NCBI GenBank assembly: GCA_013420905.1
Contig: JAAXNY010000001.1
Location: 682,001 to 746,000, forward strand
Length of the DNA stretch: 64,000 bases
Reading direction: 5' to 3'
Origin: Collybia mongolica
Lineage: Eukaryota > Basidiomycota > Agaricomycetes > Agaricales > Clitocybaceae
This document shows positions 35,909 through 49,300 of the stretch, in pieces. A program made the position numbers and the translations under genes. A model generated the notes under the pieces. The model saw only the letters and a list, made by a program, of their open reading frames with translations. It was not told the origin of the DNA and did no database searches. Position 1 is the stretch's first letter. Each line of letters starts with the position of its first letter.

Positions 35909-38900
35909 GCGTTTTGACAAAAAGTTACTTGATTAATGTCTAGTACAACTTGTAATGTAAATACGCTCAGAACCTACTGCCAAAATGTCGGGCGCAAACG
36001 ACACTGGACAGTTGACCTGTTAGAACGCCGCAAGGACGTCACCGACATTCTTTTCCTGCAGGAGCCGCCATGGGCCACTGTACGGTATACAGCCTCCTTG
36101 ACCGAAAAAGACGGGGTCCCCATCAGGGGACCCCCCGTCCACCCAGACTGGATTCCCATGTTCCCCAAAGGGTTTGACGCTGCCGAAGATCGGCCACACA
36201 TCATGGCCTATGTCAACCGTGCTATCTGCTCAGTGAAACCTAAGCTCCGATCGGACATCGTTAATCACCACGATGTCATGCTCATCACTGTTCGAGGGCA
36301 CCTTGGCCCAGTGCATTTGATGAATGTCTACTCAGATGAGAATGGATCAGCAGTCCGATTCCTCGAAGACCACCTGGATGAGTTCCCCAATGTTAGCTAT
36401 ATGGGGGGTGATTTTAATTGCCCCTCAGTGCATTGGGATGCTACCCTCAATCATGAGCACCCCATGGCCAACAGGCTCATGGAGTGCGCAGCCACCCTCA
36501 GCCTTGAGAGGATTGCCCCCCCCTCGGGGCGGGTCACGCATCAGCCGTATAATGCAGCCCTGTGTGGCTCAGTCCTTGACCTTGTGTTTGTCCTGGCATT
36601 CCAGGGTTACACAGCTGACTTGATGATAGGTGATAAGGGTGAACCTGATCACTTTCCTCTACTCCTAGACATCCCCCTTAGGGTCGAGTTCCCAGAGGGG
36701 AAGATGTCAATCAAAATCGACTCCAAAGAAGAGACCGCTTTCCTTGCGGAAGTGTGTTCACTTCTCAGGCTCATCCAAATCCCTGACGTCTCATCAGCGG
36801 AACAAACTCAACTAGTTGCTCAGGCGATAGCTAAGGGCTTTGAAACGGCGTGGTCCCACCACACTAAGACTAACCGGGCTTGCGCCCGGTCTAAGTCTTG
36901 GTGGGACTCGGACTGCGCCCGGACAAGGTCTGAGGCAATGAGCTCTGATCTTCCAGAGGACTGGAAGGCCTTCAAGGCCGCCATGCATAGAGCGAAACGA
37001 AAGCACTTCGACGAACGCATTGACAAAATTGCTAATACTAACCTCAGACCATGGGATCTCATGGACTGGGTGGGCCCACGCAAGACACCCCCAGTAGAGG
37101 ATATCTCGTACCAAGGTGTGCCATGCAGCACCACAGAGTCGCTATGGAACGCATTGCACTCCACCTTCAACTCAGCTATTGATAGGCCAATTGACCTTGA
37201 CAAGCTGGGCAACGCTTGGACCTCACCCACAACGCGGGTGTGGGTCCCCTACTCTGCTGCTGAGATGTCGGATGCCCTTTCAGGCACCTCGAATCGATCC
37301 GCCCCTGGGCCAGATCACATCTCATGGCATCACCTTAAACGGATCACCCAAGATGACCTGTGCAGCAAACTACTCTTGTGGCTTGCAAACGCTTGTCTCT
37401 CGTCAGGCCATTGGCCTGCCAAGCTTAAAGCATCCATTACGGTGGTCATACCCAAGCCAGGTAAACCATCGTATGACACTCCCAAGTCGTTTCGCCCAAT
37501 AGTTCTATTGAACACACTGGGCAAACTTCTAGAGAAAATGTTGTCCACCAGGATGCAGTTTGAAGCTGCTCAACATGGTGTACTCCACCCCAATCAGTTC
37601 GGAGGAGTCCGTCAGAACTCCACTGAGGATGCTGGCTGCTTTCTCACACACGTTGTCTGCTCAGGATGGCGTGCCAAACTCAAGACGAGCGTTGTTGCTT
37701 TCAACCTAGCTCAGTTCTTCCCATCCATAAACCACGAGGTTCTCCTACACATCCTCGAGAGACAGGGATTCGCGCCAGAAGTGGTTGTGTTCTTCAGGTC
37801 ATACCTCGTTGATCGTCATACTAGATACACATGGGACGACAAATTGTCCCCGCCCTTCCCATCCAGTGTGGGTCTGGAACAGGGCTCCGCCATGTACCCC
37901 ATCCTCTCTGCCCTATGCCTTGCACCCCTCCTCAAGGAATTCGAATGGAGGGTCCACATAGCTTCACTAATTTCCTATGTGGACGATGGCACCATCATAG
38001 TGCAGTCAGACATATTTGAACAGAACCTTGTTAAGCTCAAAGGGGCCTACAAAGTCGTATTTGAGCTCACCCAGGCTATGGGTCTGGTTCTTGAACACAG
38101 CAAGTCAGAAGGATTCCACTTCTCTCAAAAACATGGCGATATCAACCCTGACATCGACCTTGGCTATGCCCCTTATACTGGGGACACCCCCCTCCGCCCT
38201 GGCACCATTTGGCGCTACCTCGGATTCTTCTTTGACCGTCCCCTCACATTCAGAGAGCACGTCAAAAGATACATGAACAAAGCCCTCACCTCTGTAAAGG
38301 CTATGCTCTCCCTTGGCAACTCGGTGCGCGGACTTAGGCCCAAGCACAAACAAATGCTATACCGAGCCTGTGTTCTTCCCATCGCTACATATGGGAGCAG
38401 GCTTTGGATGTACGAAGGGGCCCGAATGGCAGGCCCTCTCGATAACCTCCGGAAGATGCAAAGACGAGTGTGCCTTTGGATCACTGGCGCCTTCAAGACA
38501 TCCCCTAACGGGGCTGGCAAGACCCTCACAGGCATACCCCCTATCCACCTCCATGTCAGAAAGCTGGTGGAAAGGAGTCATGTCCGCTCCTGTGCGCTCC
38601 AGGCCTCACACGCCTTTCGACGCCTCATCGATGGGAACCACAAATTCTCTGTCGAGACCCTCAATGCCCGCAACCCAAGCCGTAGGCTCGGTAAACTCGT
38701 ATCACCCATCGTAGAGGCCTGGTCTAACCTTGGCCTCTCTTCCCTGGATCTGGACCCTGTCCACCCACTTAACCAACCAGGCATGCACCCAAAGGACCTG
38801 TTCCCTGGTCGCATTGTCTACGACATTGTCACCCCCCCACCTAAGGGCAGTGACCACCGTGAGGAATTCATGAAAGACCGCATCACATCACTGAAGAGCG

Positions 38901-39047
38901 CTGTCGATGAGGCCTCTCATTCCCCATGGAGCATCTGCATTATCACTGATGCATCCACCCCCCCTCCTCCCATGCAGTCAGTCGCGGTTTACCACATCTG
39001 GCACGATGGAGACTTATATGAGGACTGGTTTGCTACCGGCCTATCTA

Positions 39048-40334
39048 CAGTGGCTCAAAAAACTGCCCCAATGTTTGTACATTTTTGAAAGATCAATATG
39101 GTATGAAGTGCTGACATAAGCAGGGGACCTGGGGTAATTATGTAAGATACTATGACATCGTGGCTTTCCAATGGACCCTGGATCATGTGATTTGGATCAA
39201 AACCCATTAAGCTATAGGCCAAACAAAATGATTACTCATTGGGGCAGTTTTTTGACCCTCTATTAATTTTCTATCTAATACTTTGTATGACCACCTTTTG
39301 CCTTTATAACTGCTTGTATCCGCCTGGGCATACTTTCTATCAGGTTTTGGCATACCTCTGGTGGAATTTCACCCCACTCTTCAGCCAATCTATCCCACAA
39401 CTCATGTACTCCTTTGGGTGGTGTCGGATATTCTTTAAGACGGCGCTTGAGATGTTCCCAAAGGTGTTCTATTGGATTCATGTCAGGGGATTGGGCAGGC
39501 CAGCCAAGGACTTGAATGTTGTTGTCTTCAAACCACTGTGTGGCCAGTCCAGATGTGTGTTTGGGGTCGTTATCTTGCTGAAAGTAGCGCTCGCCATCCA
39601 CCATTTCCAACTTCTCAAAACTTTCCTGAACTCCACTCTCCAAAATTTCACAGTATTGAACCTTGTCCATGTTCCCCTGCACCTCTATGAGCTTTCCCAC
39701 TCCATTCCACCCCATACAACCCCATACCATGAGGTTTCCTCCTCCTCCATGTTTGACAGTAGGTGATGTTGTTCTATCAGATGGTGGTTCTCCCCTTTGT
39801 TTCCAGACATAAACCTTTCCATCTGACCCAATCCTATTGATTTTGGTCTCATCTGTCCATAGAACCCTTTTCCAGTCCTCCACAGTCCAGCTTTCATGAT
39901 ATTTTGCAAACTGGAGACGCCGGATGCGATGGGCTCGTTTGAGAAGAGGAGCTTTCCTCTTTGTAGCAGCATAAAATTGATTTTCCTTGAGTGCATTTCT
40001 TTGAACCAATTCCAACATGTCAAATTGATACAAATAAAGTCACATGACATTGTTTATTCTTCCCACAGTCCATAATGTTCTTGCATTGGATCATAAATGC
40101 CAGAATAATGGAAAATAAGATAAGGGTCAAAAAACTGCCCCAATAAGTAACCATTTTGTTTGGCTTATAGCTTAATGGATATTGATCCAAATCACATGAT
40201 CCAGGGTCCATTGGAAAGCCACGATGTCATAGTATCTTACATAATTACCCCAGGTCCCCTGCTTATGTCAGCACTTCATACCATATTGATCTTTCAAAAA
40301 TGTACAAACATTGGGGCAGTTTTTTGAGCCACTG
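39048..40334 (-). mobile_element. Tc1 element copy C1 (1287 bp)
   Basis: Starts CAGTGGCTCAAAAAACTGCC and ends with its complement, TA on both sides (39046-39047, 40335-40336). Terminal inverted repeats of about 200 bases; the outer motif CAAAAAACTGCCCCAA recurs inverted at the inner edge of each repeat (near 39238 and 40126). Same length as copy C2 and nearly identical to it. Inserted in the RNase H part of the LINE. Confidence 0.93.
39275..40033 (-). CDS. Tc1 DD34E transposase lacking its DNA-binding domain (copy C1)
   Basis: 252 residues, uninterrupted: WTVEDWKRVLWTDETKINRI (Asp), HGGGGNLMVWGCMGWNGVG, FQQDNDPKHTSGLATQWFED (Asp), SPDMNPIEHLWEHLKRRL (Glu, 34 residues after the second Asp), ending KGGHTKY. 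The N-terminal helix-turn-helix half seen in copy A is missing: sequence matching the copy A leader near 23030 joins directly to that matching 23365. The catalytic core is complete, but without DNA-binding helices it probably could not act on its own ends. Confidence 0.85.
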   Translation of the reverse strand: MYQFDMLELVQRNALKENQFYAATKRKAPLLKRAHRIRRLQFAKYHESWTVEDWKRVLWTDETKINRIGSDGKVYVWKQRGEPPSDRTTSPTVKHGGGGNLMVWGCMGWNGVGKLIEVQGNMDKVQYCEILESGVQESFEKLEMVDGERYFQQDNDPKHTSGLATQWFEDNNIQVLGWPAQSPDMNPIEHLWEHLKRRLKEYPTPPKGVHELWDRLAEEWGEIPPEVCQNLIESMPRRIQAVIKAKGGHTKY

Positions 40335-40538
40335 TACGTCTGATGACGCCGAGCTGCGAGCGATTGCAGAAGGCGCCCAACAGGCAGCTGACATTGGACT
40401 AGAGGACATCCATGATGTCCATATCTTCTCTGACTCCATCAATGCCCTCAGGCGTTCCCTCGATGCGTCACACCACTCAGGTCAAGCATCGGCCCTCAAA
40501 GTGTGCGATGTGCTGCTGCCTTGGCTGCAGCTCTGCAC

Positions 40539-41756
40539 TGAAAGGGGGCTCCTGGGCTATAAGTGCACTGATGCTATGAAATGTAATCCCTTACACACAC
40601 ACACCAAACCTAACAATCAACACACGAACAGTAGGAATCGCCTGTTTTGAGTTCGGGTTCAAGTGCTTAGAAGCACTAAGCTTCAAATAGTACTAGCCAA
40701 AGCCCTTTCCAATGACCTCTCAATGGGTTTGATTTAGACAAAAGCTTCAACACAGGTTCAAAAAAAACCTGCTAGGTATATTTATAATATCTCTTGATCC
40801 AATAGACTGAGTACCAAGTGTACATTCAATTATTAATGATCCCAAGCGGATCTATAAGTCCAAGCGACTTATCAAACAATACAGTGCCAAGTGCACTAAG
40901 GCCAAGTGCCTAGTAATTCCAACGGACAATATGGTACTAAGTTCCAAGTGAACTAAGTTTCTTTAATTCTGTGGTTCTTCAATCAATTCCAATCAAGACA
41001 CGTTGAAGCAATCTGATCCTTAATTCGGGCACGCAATAGTGTTTTAACAAATGTGATTTGTATACTCTATAGTAGCGCGAAGTGGGGGCAAGATTCCTTG
41101 CCTTAGTGCTACTCATCTACAGTCTATTTAAGTGTACAAACTAAATATCATACGGAATTGTAAATTTTACATGGAACCGCGCTCCCACGCGCCAAGGATC
41201 TGTATTCAATGCTGATGCGTCCTCTACAACTTGGCGCGCGCGCCATGCGTGCCAATTATGCCATTTACTAGTTACTTATCAAATATTGAAAGAGCTGGCT
41301 AAACTCTTATCAAGTCACGACCGCGCGCTTTGTTATTTAAAACAGCGCGGCACTGTCATTTACTCCTCCTGATTGTCCCGGTTGCTATTCACGGGGTTCC
41401 GTCGCTTCCAGTAGTTAACACCAAGTACCCCTGACTAGGATCGGGTTGTGCAAGTCCCGAATTTACAATTACTTCTCCTATTAATGATGATCCCCGGACT
41501 AATGATATCATACTACAACGGTTACTTATGAACTAAGACACCGAGGTTGTAACCGGGCATGGTGAATAGGACTAATAATAGACCTTACTCATAGTCCTCT
41601 GTACTGATAGTGTATAATCCATTAGACTAGTTCACTCTGATTAGCCGTCTTGGAGCTCGACTCTAATCCTTTATTACCGTTTACTTGGTTATTAGAAATG
41701 ATACTAATAGCCTTACTTGTCGACTTTATAAGTGCAAACAATTTCGGGCCCTATCA
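40539..41756 (-). repeat. gypsy 3' LTR
   Basis: 1218 bases. By eye it differs from the 5' LTR at about 16 positions, some 14 of them C/T or G/A changes within CpG. Confidence 0.92.
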
Positions 41757-42210
41757 TCTCCCCCATACCACAAATGTAGACTGTCCTCAGTCTCTCTTTG
41801 CCGGCATGTTGGTCCAATACTTCGGGTCTGCACGCATCTAATCTTTCTTTCAGTACAAGGTTACAATGGTTCCACTTTTAGACAGGTAGGCGCGCAATGT
41901 TGGGATCGAGCCCAGAGGTTTACTTCCCATCAGGATCGTGACAGTTATATACGTCTCCTGAGAGAATACTTGACATTCGGACATCGCTTTACAGATATTT
42001 CAGTCATCTGAACCTTTCTCTCATTATGTTTCTGACACTTCAGCAAGAGATCGGTACTCCTGCTTGTCCTTTAGAACTTCGCAATGCAGGGTTGTGCGTT
42101 TTAAAAAGCTCGCGCCCTTGCTAAGTTTTAGACAATTTGGACTTTATAGCCCATTTCTAAATTTCTTTGCTATTTGCATTGCTCCAACGCTCCAACTTCT
42201 CTAAACCAAT

Positions 42211-44173
42211 ATGTCTTCTACTCCCACTTCTGCCATGGCTCGTGCCCTGCGCTCGCCTTCCGCGCTGTCCCTCTTGCTCTCCGCCGCGATTTTACCGACT
42301 GAGGGCCGTTCCCCCACTATGGTCTATGTGGACCAGCCAGTCCCTTCATTTTCCGACCTCCTTGAAGATGCCGAGGGCGATGTCTTCGTTGCCATGGAGC
42401 AAGGGTGGATTATTATGGCTGAGGAGCTCGCGCCCCATATGGACCATCAGGGCCCCCTTGACCTCGACGAGTTGATTGACTTCGTCGATCACTGCTCCAT
42501 GCTCATCGTACGCCCATCTTTTACTTATTAAAACCTTTCACTAATTTACTTATTTACTGGTCTCAGGATGCCATCACTGGCGTGGTCCGTGGCGCGCGTT
42601 TTTTGCTGCCATATCCAGCTATTCTCCTCCTGCGCGCGCTTCACCTTCAAGTGATGCGCATCCCAGTCGACGCGCGCAAGGCTTCGTGGTCTTCCTGGCG
42701 TACGGTCATATCGACTGACCTGGGCAACAATTCCATTCTTCTGGTAAATGACTTGTTTACTTCTTTACTCTGCCTGCCCTTGTCAAGCTGACTACCTTTT
42801 ACTTTAGGGCCAGGCTCCCACTGTGGAGCAAGTCCTGGACCAGGTGGGGTCGCGCTTTGAGCGCGACAATGGTGAAAGTATCTTTCAGGATACTTTCCTC
42901 GTCCCTCCTCGCATGGTTGGCGCACCGCGCCGTTACCATCAGTACTGGGACAGTTGGTCCGCCGCGCCCTTGCCGGCGCACTCCCCGGTCTTGGTACCAG
43001 CGGTTCGTCTATCACTGCTTTTTATTACTTTTCTTCTGTGGTTGACTTATTTCAATAGCCCCTCAAGCGGAAGCGTAACGCAGGGCCCAAGGGCAAAGGC
43101 CGCGCGGTTCCCCAGGTATATACCATCCTTTACTTCACGGGTTTCACATTATTCCTGACTTGATTTCAAAATTCTAGTCTGACATGTCGCGCGCCCAGGG
43201 GGCTGGCAGTGATGCCGCGCTGCGTCCCTTGGAAGCAGGTCCCGTATGTCTCTTTTCTCTTTTGAACTCATTTACTTTTACTCATTTTTATTTCCTTAGT
43301 CCTCTGGGCAGCCGCCGGTAAAGGTTGAGGTCCCCGAGCTTCGGCTCTTTAATGAAGAGATCGCGCGCCAGTTGGCTCAAGAGGGATTCGCGGAGTTGTT
43401 ACCTCCCGCGGCCCCTTCTCCTCGCCGGTCACGTAAGACCACTCGTTCTAGGGATAGGGTTCAGGCGACACGCCGCAAGCACGCGCTGGTTCCCAACCGG
43501 GAGCTGACGCCGCTACAATCCCCTATTACCTCCCTGCTGGCTGACCTTGCGCCTCGGCACTCTACCATATGTTTATTACTCTTTTATTTCTTGTTACTGA
43601 TCATTCTTACTAGGTGGGCTATCCTTGCATGATGTGCGCCACCCGCGGCGACATCGAGTGCTCCTTCAACAGTTGGGGTAAACCGTGCGTTGAATGCACC
43701 ACCGCCAAGAAGGGGAAGTGCAGCTTCAGTCTCGCTCCCCAGAAGCGCGCTAGGCTTCGTGAGGATCTGGGGCCTATGCTTGGTGCGGGCATTTCTAGTA
43801 AGCCATTTTCTTTCTGTCTTTTTGTTTACTAATGATTTTACTTATTCTACTAGCGGTTGCTGAAGCCTATGCTCAGCTAGGCGACGCGGACTCTCTTGCC
43901 GCAGAGGTCATTCAGGCCGCTAACCGCATGCTTGAAATGCGCAACTCCTTGTTGGCGCGCATAGTTGGCACCATCGGTAGGTTGTACGAGGAGGAAGGCC
44001 TGGAGGGCCTTCAAAACCTCTTGCTGACTACGCCAGCCACGGAGAGCGCTCTCCTCTTCTACGCAGATTTCCAGAATCTCCCTTGGCCACCCTTGGAGGA
44101 AGAAGCAGAGGTTGATGACGGTTCTTCGTCATCAAGTTCCTCTTCGTCCGTGCCTGACAGCGAGGAGGAGTAG
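42211..44173 (+). CDS. antisense gene 1 of the gypsy: protein with Zn2Cys6-like cluster
   Basis: Runs opposite to gag-pol. Exons 42211-42507, 42567-42743, 42808-43002, 43059-43115, 43178-43243, 43300-43566, 43614-43797 and 43854-44173 join to 520 residues. All introns are GT-AG except the one at 43567-43613, whose donor reads ATATGT after C; GTATGT one CpG transition earlier would be canonical. Features: KRKR basic patch (about 226-229); a second basic region RRSRKTTRSRDR; six cysteines at about 358, 361, 369, 378, 381 and 389 (C-x2-C-x7-C-x8-C-x2-C-x7-C), close to the fungal Zn2Cys6 pattern; an acidic Ser-rich tail ending PDSEEE. Possibly a nuclear DNA-binding protein. No named family recognised. 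Confidence 0.65.
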
Positions 44174-44757
44174 CCGCGCCGCGCCCCCCATCTATGTTTT
44201 TTTTTTATCTACTTGTGTTTTCCCGGGCCCCTGTGCCCTTACATACTACTTATTCCCCTGCCTTTTGTTGGGCTTCAATTTTATTAATTGAAGTCCAACA
44301 CATGTTTTTACATACAGTCCCCTGGACTATAAACAATACAATTGGTTTAACCATTGTTCTATTGTCTTCATAAGAAAGCTTCTGCCCTTGCACCAGCTAC
44401 TTAAGTTATAAATAGTACAGTTTAATTCTGGTGCAATTCTCTCGATCATTAAGACCGTGGTGCGATCACTGACTTTTTATAGACAATCTATTTCAATCCT
44501 TGTAACCTTGGTAGGTTTTTCCAAATCGGTTTTGCTTATACCCATCTCCCCCTCAACACTGACAACAACTGTCCCAGTTGTCATGCGGACACTGCCGCGC
44601 TCCACATGAATTTTTATGGAGCTCCTTTTTCAATTGGGCCCAGTATTTCAATTAGGCACACGTCTCGGACCTGTTCAGTTGAAATGTATAGATTTTTCTG
44701 GGGGTAGAATGCGCGCAACGAATGAGAGCCTGGGTAGCGCTTCTCTAGTCGTAGAGG

Positions 44758-44768
44758 TATAAAAAAGG
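44758..44768 (+). promoter_or_regulatory. TATA box of antisense gene 2
   Basis: TATAAAAAAGG lies about 100 bases before the ATG at 44865, on the plus strand and in the only intergenic gap between the two antisense genes. It suggests that gene 2 has its own promoter and does not depend on an LTR. Confidence 0.45.
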
Positions 44769-44864
44769 GCACTGGCTGTGCTTTTTGTCCAAAGACATCG
44801 TCCGACTCTATTATACTCTCTTTACAACGTTCTGGTTCGAAGAACCAATTTCCTCTGCATCATT

Positions 44865-46245
44865 ATGACTAGCCCCCCCAACTATCAAGACATCGAGAAC
44901 TTCAAGATGGTCCAAGCTCAGTGGCACACCTTTCAAGCTCGTTTATCGATGGACACCCTTGTTGAACAAAGGGTCAGTGTCCGGAAGTTAGGCGAAACCG
45001 CGGTACACTTTTTACCAATTAAACTTTTAAAACGCTGTTTTTGTAACCAACTTTTACAATTTACAGCTACTCCTGACTGAGTCCAAATTGGTTTTGATGG
45101 AGCGGTCCTGGCAGAATGTTATCTTTGGCGTCCGTAAGGCATTCCAGGGACTACAACATGTATACCCCGAGTTACTTCAAGAGCCCGTTTACTGTAACAT
45201 TGTGACTCTTACTGCCGCTATTCACCGTCACCATGAAAAGGTCCGCACTGAGCACCTGTCTCAAACTGCGGTGCGTGCTTTTTACCTCATCTTGTACTGT
45301 ACTGTTCTTTAAACATGGTTTTCTGGTACTAGGTCCCTGCTACTGGTGGTGATGCGGATGGTACCACTATTCCAGGCGAGGTCATTGCTGGCAGTGAATA
45401 TGATGGTGACATTGAAATGTCTGGTACTGACTCGGTATGTTTCTTTTTAGCTACCGCGCTGTCAGTGCGCGACATACTCAATGGCGTCTCTTCTTTACTC
45501 AAGAATATGGTCATTGATTCCAGCACTACGGCTAGTGCTGCTGTCTCTGGACCAGTGACTAGTCGTCTCCTTAGTGAAGGACCAATCACCTGTAGTCGCA
45601 AGGAGAAGGAGAACATTAAGGTTCCCCGTGTCAAAAGGACTAAGGCTGAAAAGGCTGCCATCAAGGTACCCATTCTTGTTTTTGCTCTGTCTATTACTTT
45701 GTTTCATATTCCTACAGGACGGTAAGCGTTCCGAGCTCAATCGCGGCAGCACTCTTCGTCCCAAAAAGCATACAAGGCAGGACACCCCGGATGAAGATCC
45801 AAAGGCATCTGCTGAGGGTACGTTTTCTAATAATAGATGGTTCTAAATTTATACCGACTGTGCATCAGATACTCGTGTCTTTATTGACTTCCGTCCCTCC
45901 AAGGAGCACGATGTAGTCTTAGCGCAGGCGCGCTTGATTGCAGACGCGGGCGATCCCATGTTGCACACCAAGCAAGCCCTCAGTAGGATGCTTTTAAACT
46001 ACCGCGCTGAGTTGGAGGAGATCAGTCATACAGTGTCCTTCTTATTGAAGCGTCGTGATGCCACTATGGACGAGGTTACTCGCCTCAATGGTCTAATGAA
46101 CGAGGCCGCTCTGGAGGGAGGCTCTGACGAGGCTGCCACTGCGAGCGCTACAGAAGTCCATGACCAGGATGACAATGATAAGGAGGAGGTAGCTCCGGCT
46201 GACGTGCCCTTGCCCGAGGTTGAAGACGACTTCATATCTGCTTGA
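44865..46245 (+). CDS. antisense gene 2 of the gypsy: unknown helical protein
   Basis: Exons 44865-45002, 45067-45270, 45333-45665, 45718-45817 and 45869-46245 join in frame to 383 residues; all introns GT-AG. A further intron starting with the GTATGT at 45435 is possible but not needed. The N-terminal half looks helical (YQDIENFKMVQAQWHTFQAR, LVLMERSWQNVIFGVRKAFQ). A lysine-rich stretch (RKEKENIKVPRVKRTKAEKA) may be a nuclear signal. The C-terminal part has a probable coiled coil (KQALSRMLLNYRAELEEISH) and an acidic end (VEDDFISA). No family recognised. It ends 147 bases from the convergent stop of pol. Confidence 0.65.
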
Positions 46246-46391
46246 GGGTAGTCCAATTAACTTCCTCCTTAGTTATGGTGTCCCTCCCCACACTCCTTTG
46301 TATTACTGTCTTTACTCGGCTTAACACTGTCCTTACTACTTAGCTTCGTTGCTTATACTGTCTTTACTGCTTCTGTTTCCATACTGATTTA

Positions 46392-49300
46392 TCACCTATG
46401 CAACTTCCGGTGTGACATAGTAGTTTGTGGTAGCGCCGGCGCTATCCCCTCCTCAGTGTTCTCACTAGAGCTTGACTCTGAATCGGACTGATCCAATTGG
46501 ACTCTGTCAAAAGTATAGTCACGCTCCTTGTAAACTTGCCTATTAGCGGGATCTTTCGATTCCACTAAAGCATTTAGTGTTTCGCTAGAGATGTCTATTA
46601 GATCTTGCAGATTATCCGGCAGTTCAATTGTACTCCTAGCAAAATAGGGAATAACCCTAAACGCCCCCACTTTATGTTGCCACACCGATCCATCCATTTT
46701 GCAAACAATATAGGCTCCCCCGCGGTTCCGTCTCAGGACTATCATTGGTCCCAGGTACCGTGGCTTCAGCTTTTTATTGAGCGAACTTTCGACCTCAGTA
46801 TTTCTAACTAGTACTAAACTTCCTGGTTTGAAATCATAGTCTCTGATGGTCGCGCTGTGATCCTTCTCATACTGTAATAGTCTCCTTCGTTTTTCTATAT
46901 TGATACGTTTCCTCATATCAGCCACATGCTGGACGTGCTTAGCTAGAGCCTGCGCTCTAAACCCAATGAGTTCCTCTGTAGTCAATATTTTTCCTGGTAA
47001 CTTTACTAACCAAGTGGCTTCAATAATATCTAACGGTAAGGTTGGGTGCGCGCCCGTAATCATAAAATAGGGGGAGCAACCCGTCCCTTTCCATATAGTA
47101 ATCCTGTCAGCCCACATTACATGGTGGAAGAAGTAGTACCACTTCTTTACATCACCACCTGTAGCTTTGAAGACAGCTTGACGCACATCCCAATGTGCGT
47201 GCTCGGCGATCCCATTTCCTTTGGAATTGTATGGTGATATACTTATTCCTGTAATACCATACTTGGATTCCAGCCACGCTTTGGCTGCAACAAAGGCAGG
47301 ACCATTATCCGTTACAATTTCCGTTAGGGAACCCCATCTACAAATTACTTCTTCAAACAGCCACCTTCCCAAGGTCTTGCCATCCTCAGATTTGAGGGGC
47401 GCGCCTTCCATCCACGAAGACAGCGCACATCTTCCTTGGACAATGTATTTATAACCATTAGACGATGGGCTCATATACATGGTGTCTGCATGCAATACTT
47501 GGAATATAGACGGCATGTGGGTTATGACAGGAGGGATTCTCAACAAAGTTAAGAGCCTTGTCTGACAGATGTGACATGACTTCACATACCATGATACATC
47601 GTGTTCCATTTCTGGCCACCAAAATCTTTTATCTATTAAGGATTTTGTTGCATAGAAACCCCTATGTCCAACAGAATCGTGAGACGCCTTCATCATATAT
47701 GTTCGGTGATTTTTATCAACAACAAGCTGGTGCGCGCTATCGATATTTTTCCTATACATCCTGCCTTCTGGATCCAAAAAGAAATTAGACGCCTGCCTTG
47801 CAAATTTTAGGTAGGCGCAATCTGTCATTCCTTTTGGTCTCTTTTGTGGTCTTTTTAACCATTCTTTTATTAAAGGTAGGTTTTTATCCTGTTCCTGCGC
47901 CGTAGGTGTTTGTTTAGACTCGTCATATACTTCCCTTACATTAGGGTCATATTTAAACTTTTCATCGGGTATGACAGTAGTATTTACAAGTTGCTTTAGA
48001 TAAGCTTCTCTTTGAATACCGAACCATCCTAAACCTAAGTGCTGTTTTACTTCTCCAATAAATGCTGCTTCACCAGCCCAGGCATTGTTTACTTCAACTT
48101 CAAAATCAGAGATTTCCTTCGCAAGTTGGAATAAATATCCGCTGCGTGTGTCGATCTCCTCTTTAAAATCTGACAGCTCCAAAGGGTCATCCAATCCTTC
48201 TGTTGGGTTGATAAACCTTAAAGGACCTGAGGGTTCGTTGTAACCATTGTCTGGGTCCGGGTAGACAGGATCCCCTAGCCGCGCGTCTCGTCTTGACAGA
48301 CCATCTGGGCCAAAGCCTTTACCAGCTTTATGAACCAAAGTAAAGTGGAACATAAGTATCCTATCAATCCACCTATTTACCGTTGCATTAGGTCCTAGAC
48401 TTGGGTTTGATAACATCCCCTTAATGTACTTTGCATCTGTTTCCACTACCAAATTTCGTACTCCAATAAACCAATAATAACATGCCATTAGAACTCTCAT
48501 TAATCCGAATAGCTCTCGTTTGGGTTGTGAGAAGCGCGCTTCGCACTCATTCAGAGTTATCAAGTCAAATCTAGCATAGTGCTTTCTTCCAGGTATATCA
48601 GGGTCTTCCTGATAGATATAGTAGCCTACGGCTTTCCATGACGTATCTACTGACAATACCACTGGCGTATTCCAGGTGTAATTAATTGGACGGAGCGCGG
48701 GGCTATTTTTAAGTGCATCTAACAATAGCTGCTGCGCTTCTTCTTGCTCAGGCCCCCATATCCAAGGTTCACTACTTCTAGTTAACTTTTGAATTGGTTG
48801 GCCTATACGGGCGAAGTCTTTAATGAAATTCCTGCATACACCAATAGTTCCCATGTAAGCGTGTACTTCACTGACATCTTTGCATGGTCCCCATCTTTCA
48901 ACTACACTGATTCTATCTGTAGTAGGTTTTCGTCCTTCATAGGTACATCTATGTCCTACCACTAGAATTTCACTTGCGCATAACATAGACTTATATCCTG
49001 AAAATGTTCCTCCAGAATACTTCATTCTCTGTACGACGCGATTTACATTTTGCATATGTTCCCAGAAGAAGCGCCTAACACCTGGAGCACCAGGTAGCTC
49101 TTCTTCTGTTCCGTCCGGCAGTTCGTAGCGCGTTGCTGGACCGCGCACAGGTACATCATCAATGTAGGGTATTGTGACATGTGGTACCTCATCCTGTAGG
49201 ATGTATGTGACATCATCATGAAATATTGGAACCGAATTCGTCCATCCCATAGGGAGTGTTACTAGTCTCAGCGCGCCAAACGGTGTTTGGAACGTGGTTA

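Noticed and set aside
45435..45450. 16-nt intron GTATG...TTTAG in antisense gene 2
   Set aside because: Far too short to splice; the frame is open through it.
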